A stretch of 64,000 nt of DNA from Papaver somniferum (GCF_003573695.1 NC_039368.1:10129860-10193859), one strand, 5' to 3'; shown: positions 1 through 11,518, numbered from the stretch's first letter. The notes: generated by a model not told the origin, from the letters alone. Program-made: numbers and translations.

Positions 1-594
1 GGAGCCAAAGAGAAGAAAAGGAAAGAGAAGAATACCGGGGACAAGTTGGATAAGAAATACATTGTCGAAGGAATACATACTGCTATGAATGAAGAAGAAA
101 CAGAAGAAGACTTGGCGAAACTTTTGTTGTTGTTCATGTTCTGTACAGTATTCTTCATAAACACTGGAGGTATGTATGTCCACTACAAGTATTTGAACTG
201 CCTACAGTCAATCGACACCATTAACAAAGTATCTTGGCCCGATCTCATTCACGAGCATTTAATGCAAAGTGTTAAAGCTGTATACGAGACACCATACTCT
301 ATCAATGGTTGCAGCTTCTATTTGCTGGTGAGTATCGTCTTCTATCTTTTGAATATATTTTTTTCTTACGTTAAATGTATCATGCAGTGAGTAACATCTT
401 ATATATTATCTTTTGAATATATTTTTGTTTTTGCAGTTATGGATTTTTGAGCAAATGAAAGGCATTAACAGGAAAGACAACAGTGATTCATGGCCAAGTT
501 TGCAAGATGGGACTTGTATAAAGTATCTTGTGAAATTGAGGGGAAGCTTGAAACTCTTTCAAGAAGTGAGGTAAAAATCTTGTTGTTATTATAA

Positions 595-785
595 CTGTAT
601 GAATCCAGTTACATCTTGTGTTGATGTTGTTTAGATTCATTTATAAAATTCTATCCCCTATTATAACTGGATGAAACCAGTTACATCTTATGTTATAAAA
701 TGATGAAACCCATTATCTACCAAGTTTCATCTTGTGTTATTAGTTGATGAAACCTAGTTACATCATGTGTTATGATACATTTGAT
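595..785. repeat. Diverged intronic repeats of a near-palindromic motif
   Basis: Intron 2 of the Ulp1-like pseudogene holds about four diverged copies of a short motif of the form GATGAAACCAGTTACATC, spaced about 50-65 bp. The motif is close to its own reverse complement. The same motif returns in a later intron and downstream of the gene. Confidence 0.6.
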
Positions 786-1924
786 GTGTTTGAAGGTTGT
801 TGACTTTGTTGGTAGCTGGAGTCAAGAGGAGAAACAACTATGCTTGTTTGGTGATGAAGAAGAAAACACAGATGAAGATGATGTTTCCAAGTTGAAGAAT
901 GAACTAGCTGAGAAGGACAAGATTATCCGTCACTTGAATGACGAGTTAGAAGCAAGGAATACAGAGTTGGAAGCAAAGGAGGCTGAGTCTGAAGCAAAGG
1001 ATAAGACAATCTCAGACTTGCAAAGTGAAGTGGAAGCCTTGAAAGCGCAACTCAAGCCTCAACCGGGAACTCAGCAAGATTCCTCTCAAGAGATTGTTCT
1101 TTACACCACACCTGAAGACTATTTCAACCTTAACATCACTCAAGAGATGAATAAACCTGTGGAGGATGATGTTCCTAAAGACGACATCACTCAAGAGATG
1201 AACAAACCTGTGGAGGAAGCTGACAATATTCCCGAAGCAGAACCTGTAACACCAGTTCCTAGAGAAGAACCTCTAGCACCAGTTCCTGCATCAGAAATCA
1301 ACCAAGAATAAATTGTCGCAGCAGAACCTCTGGCAGTTATTGGATCGCTTGAGAATAGAGTGAAGAACGTATATAAAAGGGCTAGAAATAACAAGTTTGT
1401 ACAGATGATGATGAGCGTGCAGAGAAGAAGCAGAAGGACGATAAGTTGAGGAAGTTAACAAGGAACAACAAGCTGTGGAAAAATTACTTGATGAGCGGAA
1501 TAAGACAAGCTGAAGAGAAGTTAATAAAGGAGTACTTTGTAACTGGAAAAGTAAGGTACGTATCCACATTTTTTTTTTGTTGTTTTTTTTCATTCTACTT
1601 TTCTTATTTCTGTAAAAGTACTGCTAAGTTTATACTAAATTATATGAACTTGTTTAAATGCAGCGACTGCGTTTGGAAGTCCAATAGAGGTGTATGTATC
1701 AGTAGAGAACACATCCAACAACTTGTATTCAATCAGCCATTGATGAACACTATTTTGGAGTTTAAAATCGAAAAATGGAGACAATTGTTTCAATATGGCG
1801 GTGATACCAAAGGATACTCCAAGTCAATCTTTCTCAGCGCGCTTGCATGGGTAAACATTTTGAATACTACATTTTAAAATTAATGAACTTAGTCTGCAAT
1901 TTGTTTTCATATAACTTTTAAGTT

Positions 1925-2125
1925 AGTGTAGGATGTACCTGGATTGCATCTGTTGCTTGAAATATAATTCTCTCACTAGTGTAGGATAAAACTGAGTTTC
2001 ATCTAGCTATTATATATAGGATGTAACTGGGTTTCATATGATACCTGCATAAACTGGTTTTCATCTACCAATAATGACAGGATGTAATTGAGTTTCATCC
2101 ATATAAAAAATATGGATTAACTGGT
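1925..2125. repeat. Second intronic cluster of the GATGAAAC-GTTTCATC motif
   Basis: The intron between the LSALAW and ADVIAG exons carries several diverged units such as GGATGTAACTGGGTTTCAT and ACTGGTTTTCATC, again about 40-60 bp apart. It looks like a decayed minisatellite that invaded or expanded within introns. Confidence 0.55.
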
Positions 2126-2934
2126 TTTGATTCAAATTTGTATTCAGGCTGATGTCATTGCGGGAGATGAGTTGGACGCTGCAAAAATGATAAATGCTGA
2201 ACTGCAAAAGATTGTTGTCGAAACGCAACACTTGTTCATCCCAATGCTGAATGAGAAAGAACATTTCACATTGCTTCACCTTGACATCCATGGAAGAACT
2301 TGGACACACTACAATTCTCGCCTAGGTTCTTCAAACTATTTAAAAGAAGCTCAAATGATGGCGGAAAGAATAAATCATCTCTTTCAAGTTCAAATTCAAA
2401 GTACTAGTATGGATGACGTTGATGTCGTCGTTCAATCAGATTTTCCACAACAGTGCGAAAGGTAGGTTGTTAACTCTTTGAACTGAGATTATAACATACA
2501 AACTGAAACGAAGTTTAAACCGACATTACATTTTTTTTCCAGACCGTTAAACTGACATTACATATTCATTTGTCTTGCAGTGATGATTCGATGATGTATG
2601 TTATCTACTACATGGAATGGGCAGTGACAGACGGTTACTCCTTTGAAGGAAAAGGTACTATTGGAGAGGAGATGGGCACAAGACGAATCAATCTGCATAT
2701 GAAATCCTAACTGATGAGAATAGCTGCTGGAAAGTTTGATGTGTTTAGGTTTTTTATTAATGTAGTTCATTTGGTAGTACGTTTTTTTTGTTGAACTATG
2801 TCTTCGCATACAGTTGTGATCCGTGGGTTCGTCTTAATTAAAATATGAACTCTTTTACTGAAAAATGCCTATACTTCAATTTCATGATGGTTGTGTTTGA
2901 ATATGTTAGCCAGAAATGATTAAATTTGCAGGTT

Positions 2935-3125
2935 GAAAATGTAACCAGGCTTGGATGAAACTGGTTACATCAAAGCCTGTATAAAAACTGTTTTCAGAGT
3001 GTGCAGGTTGACAAAAAATAGTTTTTTCTGTCCATATGTGATGGATGAAATCCAGTTTCCTCTTGGCCAAAAATCTCATTTTTTCCAGAATAGGCAGGAT
3101 GAAACTGGTTACATCCTGTATAATT
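2935..3125. repeat. Third cluster of the same near-palindromic motif, between Ulp1 and mudrA
   Basis: At least three units (GGATGAAACTGGTTACATC, GGATGAAATCCAGTTTCC and GGATGAAACTGGTTACATCC) lie in the gap between the two convergent MULE genes. They match the units in the Ulp1 introns. Confidence 0.6.
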
Positions 3126-3465
3126 AAATTTGAATCTTCGCAAACATTCAAATTTTATAGTGAAAAACTGAAGGGAATGTACAATTAAACAATCAACATA
3201 AGACTAAAAGATATATACTATAAAAATGAAGAGAAATACTTGAAAAAATAATTGCATAAGATATACTTTTATGAACAAAAGAAACAATCCAAGGTAAATA
3301 CTAGTTGCAAAAATATAATTCAAGGTAAATGAATCTTAAATGTGCAACAAGAGGCTGCAGAGAAGAATAAACTAATAAAGATATCATGGTATAAGCTAAT
3401 AAAAGATATCATGGTAAAAAGCTGCACAGAAGAAATGAAGGCTGGAGATGTTCTTAAGCAGGTAC

Positions 3466-4122
3466 TTAACGTTGCTTTTTCGCAGGAGGATGAGGACACG
3501 TCGTCTTGTTATGATGTGCCTGAGTATGGCAGTTACCGCACGTAATTGGTCTCTTAAAACTTGCACTACCTGTGTTAGGAATCCGCTTTTTCTTCGGCCT
3601 ACCATGTTTTTTTCCTACGACAGTTGGTGGGTTCACGAGATCTCCAGTAGCAACATCAATAGGCTTGTCGTAATCAGGAATGGGCTTGACAGGACGATCA
3701 TACGAAGCACGGAAGCTAGCAATGCTGAAATACGGATTAATGTACTCGTAAACATCAATGTTATTTGAATGCATACATGCAATAGCGTGATCACAAGGGA
3801 ACTGCTCAGTAAACCAAACCCTACAGCTGCACTGAAACTTCGCAATATTAACAGCATGCGTGTGCTTTCCATCAAAAACTTCCTACTCCATGTCACCAGA
3901 CTTGGTTATTCTCCACTGCACACCAGCACAAATGGAAGCCAACATTTTTTTCTCTAGCCTGGGACAAATGAATCCTTTATACGTCGCCCCCTTCCTCTTC
4001 CTTGTACTCATCTATTCCATAATTTTAAGTCTAATCCAGTTAACAACTGTTGACTTCGTAGTAACTTGGTATGGACACGCATCGGTACCCCGGATAACCA
4101 CACAGAGAAAATGACGATCCAT
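3466..4122 (-). pseudogene. mudrA (MULE transposase) C-terminal remnant
   Basis: The minus strand encodes the end of a MuDR-type transposase. In order: a stretch with the motif NWIRLKIME typical of the region after the DDE domain, a SWIM zinc finger (CSC, then about 10 residues, then CDH, with FPCDHAIA), the YINPYFSIASF block that follows SWIM in these transposases, a basic GRPKKKR segment, and a CCHC knuckle (CGNCHTQAHHNKTTC). Two in-frame TAG stops (plus-strand positions 4012-4014 and 3883-3885) break it, and no DDE catalytic domain is visible upstream, so it is dead. An acceptor-like site (TGTAG) at about 4123 suggests an exon start. It converges on the Ulp1-like gene 760 bp away, which fits a Kaonashi-type MULE in which both genes belong to one element. 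Confidence 0.78.
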
Positions 4123-5580
4123 CTACAGGGAATATATAAAACAAATATAAATGAATCAGGATGTATTCAATTGACAATAAACAAAGACAAAAATAATATG
4201 TAAACAAATAAGCAGCAGTTACAAGCATACAATGTGACCACCAACTGCATTCATACAACCCATACTCCAACATCTCTTCCACTCTCTCAACAACCATTAT
4301 AATCTCGCTACAGCAGCATCTCCTAACCATTATAATGCGTTGTTCTCGCTACAAAAACATATATTAGTGTAAGCTAGTTGGATCAGAGCAGTGATGGTTC
4401 TTCTGAAATGTGCATCTCATAATAAATGATGTAGAAGAGTATAGTCGACGATCCAATGTACTTCTACGACTACGAGTCTGCTCTAAACAGTTCCGACTAC
4501 GAGTACTGCTCTAAACAGTTCAGTATAATACTTTCTCCTTCAGAAAGTTACTATGTACTTACTAGCAAAGTTCTATTTCCCTTAAGCCTCTAACACTCAA
4601 CCAAGTTATCATCAGTAAATACCCCCAAAAAACAAGAACCAATCAATCAATCCAGAGTTCATCACCAATATCGAAAGTAACATAAGCATCAACAACTGCA
4701 TGCATAATTTGTGGTTGTGTAAGGTATTTTTGATTCCAATTGCTCACAATAACATCTCTAGGTCTTTCAATAACATCTCTGTGGTTGTGTAACGTAAAGG
4801 AGAAATCCTAATAATAGCCTAAACCCAAAATTGGTTTGCATCTGTGTATATTGCATTGAAAATAAGATTTCTAAACCCTAGAAAACATGATTCGAGACAA
4901 ACCCAAATAATGTCACATAATCAACTAAACCCTGGATATTCCAAATCAACAACTAAAATCAAAAATTAACAAAGATTAATCTTCAAATTCATAAAAAATC
5001 ATCAACAACTAAAAATTACTTCAAAATCGACAGAGAAACTTCAATTGGACAAAAACCAAATCAAAATTATTTCAATTGAAATTTACTGTTCGACGCTATT
5101 AGATGAAACTTCGATTCAACAGTTGAAACTTCGATTCAACAGTTGAAACTCCAATTGAAACTTCGATTCAACAAAATATTCAACAATCATTAATCACCAT
5201 GATTGATCAACCAGATCTGAAAAAGACACGAGCTCTGAACTTTCAATCGAATTCTGCAGGTGAGGAATAAACGAGCTCTGCCGAGACGGGGAGGTTTTGA
5301 AAAGAGAAATAAATTCTCTTTGAAAAGAAGAGTTTAGAAGGTTAGGGGTATTTTAGGTAAGACATATTTTTTTTTTAAATTTTCCTGGGCCAAATATCCA
5401 AATTGGCTATATAAACAGTATATTTCTGATTTTTGGCTATATAAACAGTATCAAAAGCTAAGAATCTATTTCACCCAGGAATTTTCTGTTTTGGTCTTTT
5501 TGACCAATTTTGTGTTTTTTTTCCCTACATTAATTATTTTATATATAATTTGAGTGGAAATTGCTGGCCTCACATTGAAA
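4123..5580. other. Non-coding right part of the MULE and flank
   Basis: No gene recognised. Between 5100 and 5175 the unit GAAACTTCGATTCAACAGTT is repeated three to four times, and TGGCTATATAAACAGTAT is repeated at about 5407 and 5437. These could be subterminal repeats of the Mutator-like element. The matching left end lies outside the window, so terminal inverted repeats cannot be checked here. Confidence 0.4.
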
Positions 5581-5609
5581 GTTAGACCAAAAGCTCGAAT
5601 TCTAGAGCT

Positions 5610-6090
5610 CCTGGGCCACGACCAATAAGAATCAAGGATTGACGTAGCAAATTATAATGGATAGGTAAATGAGCGCCGAATCATGCTCTTCCTGGGCCAC
5701 GACCAATAAGAATCAAGGATTGACGTAGCAAAATAGAATGGATAGGTAAATGAGCGCCGAATCATGCTCTTGGTCCCCGACCAATAAGAATCAAGGATTG
5801 ACGTAGCACAGTAGAATGGGTGGGTAAATGAGCGTCGAATCATGCTCTTCATGGGCCACGACCAATAAGAATCAAGGATTGACGTAGCAAAATAGAATGG
5901 ATAGGTAAATGAGCGCCGAATCATGCTCTTGGCCCCCGACCAATAAGAATCAAGGATTGACGTAGCACAATAGAACGGGTGGGTAAATGAGCGTCGAATC
6001 ATGCTCTTGGCCCCCGACCAATAAGAATCGAGGGATTGACGTAGCAAAATAGAATGAGTAGGTAAATGAGCGCCGAATCACTTTCAATAT
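5610..6090. repeat. Tandem array, six units of 78-81 bp
   Basis: Units start with GACCAATAAGAATCAAGGAT at 5620, 5701, 5779, 5860, 5938 and 6016, so the period alternates between 81 and 78 bp. Both are multiples of three, so the array gives a long open frame on the minus strand (repeat motif LDSYWS) that is very probably not a protein. The array sits just upstream of a decayed Helitron-like 3' end at 6163-6192. Confidence 0.9.
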
Positions 6091-6162
6091 ACATAACCTA
6101 TTTTTTACATAAAAACCTATACGCTTACATGGATTAATTACCTTTGGGACAACCAATTTGAA

Positions 6163-6192
6163 CCCGTGCAACGGACGGGCGCACATCTATTT
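6163..6192 (+). mobile_element. Decayed Helitron-like 3' terminus
   Basis: CCCGTGCAACGGACGGG is an imperfect version of the terminal hairpin at 7056-7072. It is followed after a short spacer by CTAT rather than CTAG. The likeness to the intact end 900 bp downstream is clear; that it is an old Helitron end is inference. Confidence 0.4.
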
Positions 6193-6199
6193 ACCATTG

Positions 6200-7055
6200 T
6201 ATTCAGTGATTTTCCTTTCACGCTACATATAAGGTGATGATTACTCCCACGGATTGTGAGTGCCATTAACAGATACCTAACTGCATAAGGTGATGATTAC
6301 TCCATAAACCATAAACCATAAACAAATACCTAAATTGTAATTTACTTGGAGATGTAGACCATTCAGGATAATGAATCTGGGAAGCTTTACATAAATATAG
6401 TGCTCGATGTGATTAGTTTTTTTTAGTTGATCTGTATAACGGTTACACTCTCAATTTACCCATTGCAGAACAAAAAATATATGTGATGCAGGGAAAGACA
6501 CCTGTTGGCAGTCACATGGGAGAGGATCAAAAGAGCAACGAAGAAATGCTAACATTTTTCGACATAAGTTAAAACGAAGACGAGGGAGAGGAGACTGATG
6601 AAAAACGCCACCGCTGGTTGAAGATAGTGATGGCGAAATTCTGATATTTATCGACCATAGCAATGGTAAAAACGAAGGTGATGAGAGTGATGACGATTTA
6701 ACTATTTTATAATTTTTATGATAGCAACTTTTAATTTGTTACTGTTGCATTTTTTCCTTGGATTAGAACTCGATAGAAACATTAATTAGATTCCAAACTG
6801 ATAATCTCTCCAAACCAAGTTGAATCTGTAAAAAAAGTAATAATTTTCTTTTTTTTATTACGAAAATCTAATCATATCTTGATGAAACTGATAGAAGAGA
6901 AAATATTTGTCAATTGGTAACTGAAGATGATTAGTACAATTTCAGAACTGAGAAAAAATTACAAAATTTAAGCAAAATCCCCGAATATAAAAACATTGAA
7001 TTACTTAATTTATGCATTTATATCATAGTAACAAATTCGGTATGACAGATTTAAA
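6200..7055. other. AT-rich sequence upstream of a Helitron end, no gene assigned
   Basis: Presumably the 3' part of the Helitron ending at 7083. A stretch near 6590-6710 (reading EDSDGEI and GDESDDD on the plus strand) is acidic and could be an exon remnant. I could not place the 5' TC end of this element. Confidence 0.35.
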
Positions 7056-7083
7056 CCCGTGCAACGCACGGGCTCAACACTAG
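7056..7083 (+). mobile_element. Helitron 3' end (hairpin plus CTAG)
   Basis: CCCGTGC (7056-7062) and GCACGGG (7066-7072) form a 7-bp stem with loop AAC. A 7-nt spacer and CTAG (7080-7083) follow, then host T. A hairpin a few bases before a CTRR end, inserted before T, is the defining 3' structure of Helitrons. Confidence 0.72.
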
Positions 7084-7332
7084 TTATTATTATTGAATAA
7101 AGAGTATATACTGTTATGCATTGTTGGTACCGCTTACCATAAATAGCAATCAGGCAAAGTCCAAAAAGTATAATTTATCTTCCACCATTAGATTCCTAAC
7201 CTGAATCATGTATGAGTGACATGTGTCTATGGATACAAGGTTGTCATGACATAGATGACATAAATTAGGGACAAAATTATTAAGATGCTAATACCATAAA
7301 CAGAATTAGGGAAGCAAAGAATATCAAGCGTT

Positions 7333-7659
7333 ATGGGTTCTTCTTCTTGTCCTTGCTGCAATCCATCCTTTTCATCAAAGAAAAATTTCAGAAAACCAAG
7401 ACACGCGTTGTCATCAGTACCAAAAACATACGTCCATGCTAATATCGCACCATCTCTTACCAGGACTTCTTGCTCATTCCATGATCTCCTGCCAATCACC
7501 GGCAAGAGACACAAACACCAATTTCTTTCACCTAAACCCCTACACAACCCTTTCGCATCTTCATCAACAACTACATCAAAGAGTACTACAATCTGCATGG
7601 CCACAACATCATGTGAAAATACTCCAAAAATTCCAGTTGCAGAGATATGTATGCTATGA
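7333..7659 (+). CDS. Possible plastid transit-peptide-like open frame, 108 aa
   Basis: Open frame starting MGSSSCPCC. The first 90 residues are rich in Ser, Thr, Pro, Lys, Arg and His and almost free of Asp and Glu, which is the composition of chloroplast transit peptides. No mature domain follows before the stop, and I see no clear splice site that would extend it. It may be the first exon of a captured or decayed gene, or a chance frame. The overlapping minus-strand frame is probably its shadow. Confidence 0.25.
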   Translation: MGSSSCPCCNPSFSSKKNFRKPRHALSSVPKTYVHANIAPSLTRTSCSFHDLLPITGKRHKHQFLSPKPLHNPFASSSTTTSKSTTICMATTSCENTPKIPVAEICML

Positions 7660-7689
7660 AAAATTTGTATATAGTTGAACTCATTTTAA

Positions 7690-7935
7690 GGTCGGATACA
7701 TACTGAGAACCTAAGAATTAGTATCACTTCGAATTTGTACTCTTTTTGAAGTTGAATATAAAGTGAGACTCATTTTAAAATTGAGTATTAATTTATACTC
7801 ATTTTGAAATCGCAAATATCTTTGTACTCATTTTGAAATCGGGTATAACTTTAAATATATCATTTTGGAATCAGTATAAAACCAAACCCATTGGAGTATG
7901 AACTTATACTCTATTTACATTCGAGTATAAAGTGA
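7690..7935. repeat. Degenerate short tandem repeat
   Basis: About eight diverged units of 30-35 bp built around TACTCATTTTGAAATCGGGTAT. No coding sense is seen. Confidence 0.55.
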
Positions 7936-7976
7936 TAAATATACTCATTATTCATTATTCTGGATTTTTTGATCAA

Positions 7977-8051
7977 CTTGCGGCTAGAAAATGATGAACT
8001 TCTAGCCGTAAATATTATACATCTAGGAATTCATCATTTCTAGGCTGCAAG
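7977..8051. repeat. Inverted repeat with 29-nt arms
   Basis: Left arm 7977-8005 (CTTGCGGCTAGAAAATGATG and on) pairs with right arm 8023-8051 (ends TTTCTAGGCTGCAAG), with few mismatches and a 17-nt loop. The short motif CTAGCCGTAA recurs at about 8002 and 8112, with a variant near 8067, so this may be the end of a small foldback or TIR element. Confidence 0.65.
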
Positions 8052-8119
8052 TGAAGAAAATATCGGCTTCCTAACCGTAAATGAATTACTTACAACTCAG
8101 AAAAAATAAATTCCTAGCC

Positions 8120-11100
8120 GTAAGTATTTCGTGAAACTCAAACTGAATCATATTCCGATCATTTTAACGTATTTAAGTAATCAAAAAATATTAACGGATT
8201 TGTCGATTCTGACCTAGTTAAAGTTATGGATAAGAGATATAAGGTTGTTTAGTTGTTTCAATTTCTTAATTTTTGATCCCGTCGAAAAAAGAAAAAAAGT
8301 TCTTGATTTTGATCATGATTGATAACGAAGAAGAAAAGAGTTGAATAGTAGATTTAGTTTATTTTTTTAATTAGATTAAATTGTGTGATTAGGTAATATG
8401 TTTAATTGAGTGGGGTAGTTTTGATATATTACATAGATTAGGTCTCCCCATATCCACACTTTAGCTATAGTTATCAATTTAAGCCCCAAAACCCAGCCCC
8501 CTACGGCCCCAATAATAGGCTTCCAAATAAAACACCTACGCCTCAATTTCAATAGCAGTTTCGGATATCAGGCCAGTCTGTCTGAAATTGCGTTTCCAAT
8601 CTCCCCTTTCTTCTAAAAACAGTTGATCTCTAAAATCCCAATAAGCATTTCTGAGATCTTCTTTATGAACAATTTCAAAAATGGTTCGAGAAAAATCTTA
8701 TCATTATTTCAACAGCACCAACAACTTTCGTGAATACTTTTCTCCTTCGTAGCTGAAGCTGATTTAGCTGTGGTCCTTCCCACCAGTCAGATCACCTAGC
8801 CAGGGGTGAACGGCTTGCAAAACATAACCAGTTGCTTTGGATTGAAGAGCTAGGTCGTTAAGAGTAGGAAACATTAAACAGATGCATGAAGGGATGATTA
8901 TCATAATACAAGTCATAAATAAAGACAAACGGAAGCCGAACAGCAGCACGTTTTCTGGTCCTACTTTTTCTTTTCCTTATAACAAAAGATGAAGAAAATG
9001 ATTAACGCAAAAACATGCTCCTGCCGTAGTTAACTTCGAACTGAAGGCAATAAAAGCAATTGGAGTAATGGAGGGAAGATATGGAATTTGCAGCCTTGCA
9101 GGTAGGTTACAAACTCTGCTTTATTTACATTCCTCAAAGTAACATATGAAATAGATAACCTTTTAGCTTTTTGGCTCATATTTATCCCGTGGTTATTATA
9201 TTAGCACTGGAATGATAAATATGGTTCACAAAAACCCATTTCACGAGTGGCCATACTGGGACTTCAGCATGTGCAACCACTACAATCATGACCATTTCAT
9301 CTTAATTACACACCTACTTGTTCTATTTGAAAGGATGGCGCCACTGGTGAGATGTCTTATAATATAGGTTCATCTTGGATTACAGAATGAATTAGTACCA
9401 AAAAATCCTCTTGTATATGTGTTGTTAAATGCTGGCTTTCTGACATAGAATCAGGCATTCAAAAATTGATCTGTATCGACCGCTAATATACAACAGCCAA
9501 CTCTTCATATCAGATCGAGTGCCAATTGCATTCTGGCACAACTAACTTAGTTTAGCACTGGGAGGCTCTTCTTAAACGACTTCATGTATTTAAAGCCACG
9601 TAATAACTGTCCACATGCAGATTTCGGTTTACCAATAAGTCAATAACTATTTCTGTGTGCTTCATTCCATCGTTTGCTTCAAAAAAAATAAAGGAAGAAG
9701 TTATTTTGGTGTTAGTAGGAAAAAGGAGAGTTGATGAAATAAATTGTTCTCATGAAGGTTTAGGTTTCTGGAAAGGGTATTAGCGAAGAATATGTCCCGC
9801 TCAGATGGGGCTCTCTCTTAATCAAGGCTATGCTCTCTGTGTATAGCTTTGACATTACTGATAAAATAGTTCCCTTTTTTGGTTGTTTCGAGAGTTGCAG
9901 TTTATACTATCTGAGAATTATGAATTCGTGCCATTATTTTTAACCATTATCTGAAGATGTGTCTACTACATCTACTACAAGTCTGCTCTCGATACTAGTT
10001 TAAAGACAGGGGATAGGATCCCCTATCCTGGCTTTAGTTCATTCTTGAGCCATGGTTTTTTGTGCTCATGGTGTTTCTACTTTTTGCAATACATGACAAG
10101 GCTCCTTTTTCTCGACTCTTTGCCCATCTGTCTTCCATGTTAAACTGTTGTGTGTATATAACTGAGTTCCATGATATGAGCACCTGGTTAACTTCTATTG
10201 AAACTGTAGAGTGAAATAGTCGATAAGAAACGTGCGGACATAAATGATATATTGAAATTAAGTCCTGCCAGCTCTTTGCAGGTATACCAATATATGATAG
10301 AGAGAAATGGTTTGGCGCAGGCACTTCTGACTCATGTTGTTGCAGTTGCCTCTCCATCATCAGTTGTTATCGTGTTGATTGATTAGTTTCCTATTCTTAC
10401 CCACAGCCTTTTGTTTACACCTCTCTCAACCCAAATATCCATTGCTTCTTACGATTTTCTATTTCTGTTATGGAAGGTGGATTGGTTCCATCCTTGAAAT
10501 CCTGTTTGTTTGTGGTGAAATGATTTAAGGTCATTTTTCTATAACATGCACTTGTTTGTTGCTGTTCGTGTTTCTATTGTACAATCTCTCTTCTTCTTTT
10601 TTGTTTTCTGGGAAGATGAATCTAGCTGTTTTATATTCCTCTCCCTCCACTCTATCTTTCCCAGATGTTATTCTGTTGACGAGGATCAAATCTACAGGAC
10701 TGCCCAAGGCTCTGAAAGGCGTACTATCCCCTCCGAATGGCAACAACCATTGGCATTGGGTTTGTCCAAGCAGGAGTTTGGCTTAAACTGTCTTGAGAAG
10801 TACACTCACTGACTTGGATCCATTTTGTTTACGGCAGAAGAACTGCTCACAAGCCTGTTTTGCTGGATATGCACTTGAGCCATGAACTGGTAAGTATTTA
10901 TGACTCCTTTAGAGATATATATAGACAGGGCTATATGGTCTGTCTGGAAACTGGCTGTTAGTGACTGATAGATTGGATTGTATGGAGTTTCTCATGCAAC
11001 ATTTCCCCAACATGCACCATTATATGCATGCACTTGTGTCGAAAAATTGTTATCCACATCAAATACACTGCCGTGTCTCTTTTAGCAATTTGATCCAAAG

Positions 11101-11380
11101 GGAGGATTTCATTGATACTAAAGAGTTGGATTTCATTGATACTAAAGGAAAGTTCATGCATTTTTTCATAGTCTGTGCCTTTAGTTCTAATTCTATTGAC
11201 CAAAACATCTGTGGCCCTATTACAAAGTCTGTTTACATATACACAATTTCCAGCTATTAAAATATTAAAGAAGCTGCTGCATTTCTATATCTCCTTGGTT
11301 CCTCGGTTCCTCCAATTTACTTGTATCTCTTTTACTATTTCTTAAGGCGATTTGTTTCCTTGACTTCTTATTTTCTTCAG
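8120..11380. other. No recognised gene
   Basis: Moderately GC-balanced intergenic DNA with several scattered open stretches under 110 codons, none with a motif I recognise. Exon-like pieces with splice-like borders occur, for example ending at about 9101 before GTAGGT, but they cannot be joined into a protein. It could be an old pseudogene, since the only recognisable exon remnant follows at 11381. Confidence 0.4.
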
Positions 11381-11467
11381 GCCTACATAGTGTTTGGAGA
11401 TGAGGAATACCTGTTAGTGTTCCAAGAGGCTTATGGTCTGCGATACATTATGTCGGGAATTGACTGA
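11381..11467 (+). pseudogene. Exon remnant resembling GH47 alpha-mannosidase-like (EDEM/MNS4)
   Basis: After a good acceptor (TTTTCTTCAG) the frame reads AYIVFGDEEYLLVFQEAY and then a stop at 11465-11467. This block resembles the conserved FGDEEYLxIFQEAY segment of plant EDEM-type glycoside hydrolase 47 proteins, which act in ER-associated degradation. The similarity breaks down after QEAY and no other GH47 block is found nearby, so this is at best an isolated, decayed exon. The match is from memory of the family and should be treated as tentative. Confidence 0.42.
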
Positions 11468-11518
11468 GATATTGGCTGTATAAAGTAAAGCCACCAGAGA
11501 TCTAATGTCAAAGTCTTC

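Larger units (their letters stand above)
1..2710 (+). pseudogene. Ulp1 (C48) protease-like gene of a Mutator-like element, 5' end outside window, decayed
   Basis: Reading frame is open at base 1. Exons join in phase at good GT-AG sites: 1-327, 437-570, 816-1311, about 1398-1555, 1664-1850, 2148-2461 and 2581-2710. The N-terminal part (motif ING CSFYLLLWIFEQM) resembles the domain preceding Ulp1 in plant MULE passenger genes. Exon 3 is an acidic coiled coil (about aa 30-90 of that exon) followed by a direct repeat ITQEMNKPVE. The last exons form a Ulp1 C-terminal domain: EHFTLLHLDI around the catalytic His, then FPQQ with the oxyanion Gln, then MMYVIYYMEW. Breaks: an in-frame TAA at 1309-1311, after which the same frame continues, and a frameshift near 1398-1402. 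The His is kept, but the Asp position (His+17) is Asn and the Cys of the usual DCG is Ser, so no protease activity is expected. Family assignment is from motifs; MULE association is inferred from the neighbouring mudrA remnant. Confidence 0.72.

Noticed and set aside
5652..6047. Long repetitive minus-strand open frame (LDSYWS repeats)
   Set aside because: Produced by a tandem array whose unit lengths are multiples of three; no independent sign of coding.
7227..7604. 125-codon minus-strand frame opposite the Ser-rich frame at 7333
   Set aside because: No motif recognised; it overlaps almost fully with the plus-strand frame and neither has extra support.
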